A stretch of DNA of 5,327 nt. Source: RGIG8700 sp964568815. Lineage in GTDB: Bacteria > Bacillota > Clostridia > RGIG6154. A program made the translations under genes and the position numbers. Shown here in pieces: positions 5,271 through 5,327 of the stretch; position 1 is the stretch's first letter, and every line of letters begins with the position of its first letter. The stretch lies in assembly GCA_964568815.1 (NCBI GenBank), contig CAZMRY010000094.1:1-5327 (forward strand), in the 5' to 3' direction. The notes under the pieces were generated by a model. The model was not told the DNA's origin, made no database searches, and saw nothing but the letters and a program-made list of their open reading frames with translations.

Positions 5271-5299
5271 ATTATACTGAATTTACCCCATTTTGTCAA
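5271..5299 (-). promoter_or_regulatory. Consensus sigma-A promoter of greA
   Basis: Minus strand: -35 TTGACA (5299-5294), 17-bp spacer, -10 TATAAT (5276-5271), which is a perfect match to the sigma-A consensus in both boxes and in spacing. Transcription should start near 5264, leaving a leader of about 35 nt. This suggests high, largely constitutive expression unless the inverted repeat around it binds a regulator. Confidence 0.92.
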
Positions 5300-5316
5300 G
5301 TCACACAAATTCAGTA
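5275..5316. repeat. 10-bp inverted repeat spanning the greA promoter
   Basis: TACTGAATTT (5275-5284) and AAATTCAGTA (5307-5316) are perfect inverted copies separated by 22 bp. The left arm touches the greA -10 box and the right arm lies upstream of its -35 box; the centre (5295.5) is in the -35 box. Arm centres are 32 bp apart, about three helical turns. It could be an operator pair or simply reflect symmetry of two overlapping divergent promoters. Confidence 0.5.
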
Positions 5317-5320
5317 ATAT
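5293..5320 (+). promoter_or_regulatory. Possible divergent promoter reading out of the window
   Basis: On the plus strand TTGTCA (5293-5298), a 16-bp spacer and TAATAT (5315-5320) resemble a sigma-A promoter whose -35 overlaps the greA -35 box on the opposite strand. Any gene it serves lies beyond position 5327, so this stays tentative. Confidence 0.35.
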
Positions 5321-5327
5321 TAAGTTT

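Overview
The window looks like chromosomal DNA from a low-GC Gram-positive anaerobe, most likely a gut-type member of Clostridia (Oscillospiraceae/Lachnospiraceae-like). This is inferred from AT-rich coding sequence, near-consensus sigma-A promoters, strong AGGAGG-type ribosome binding sites, a clostridial-style Fhs, and purine genes in which AICAR transformylase and IMP cyclohydrolase are separate proteins. No mobile element, CRISPR array, tRNA or rRNA was seen.

Layout: positions 20-3806 (minus strand) hold one transcription unit, read right to left. It starts with a TTGACA-17-TATACT promoter, followed by a ZTP (pfl-type) riboswitch, an intrinsic terminator, purO (PurO-type IMP cyclohydrolase), purH (stand-alone AICAR transformylase) and fhs (formate-tetrahydrofolate ligase). 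Gene spacings are 12 and 19 bp. Back to back with its promoter is a plus-strand promoter (TTGACT-17-TAATAT) for a DgkB/YegS-type lipid kinase at 3862-4713. A perfect 25-bp inverted repeat separates that gene from the convergent greA (4755-5228, minus). greA has a fully consensus promoter, TTGACA-17-TATAAT, embedded in a 10-bp inverted repeat. The last ~30 bases may carry a divergent promoter for a gene outside the window. No gene-free stretch exceeds 300 bp; the largest (3624-3861) is almost filled by the riboswitch, terminator and two promoters.

How it works together: ZTP is made from ZMP (AICAR ribotide), which builds up when 10-formyl-THF is short. In this operon Fhs makes 10-formyl-THF, PurH uses it to formylate ZMP to FAICAR, and PurO closes FAICAR to IMP. 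The three enzymes therefore both refill the missing cofactor and consume the alarm molecule, so the riboswitch closes a compact homeostatic loop. The aptamer's last helix (P3) shares bases with the 5' arm of the terminator, which gives a direct mechanism for ZTP-activated readthrough. The lipid kinase and greA appear to be independent single-gene units.

The riboswitch class and the enzyme families are known. The less ordinary points are local: a third copy of the terminator-arm sequence just before the purO ribosome binding site, a single in-frame UGA between purO and purH, an almost absent leader on the lipid-kinase mRNA with its stop codon buried in the terminator stem, and the palindromic greA promoter.
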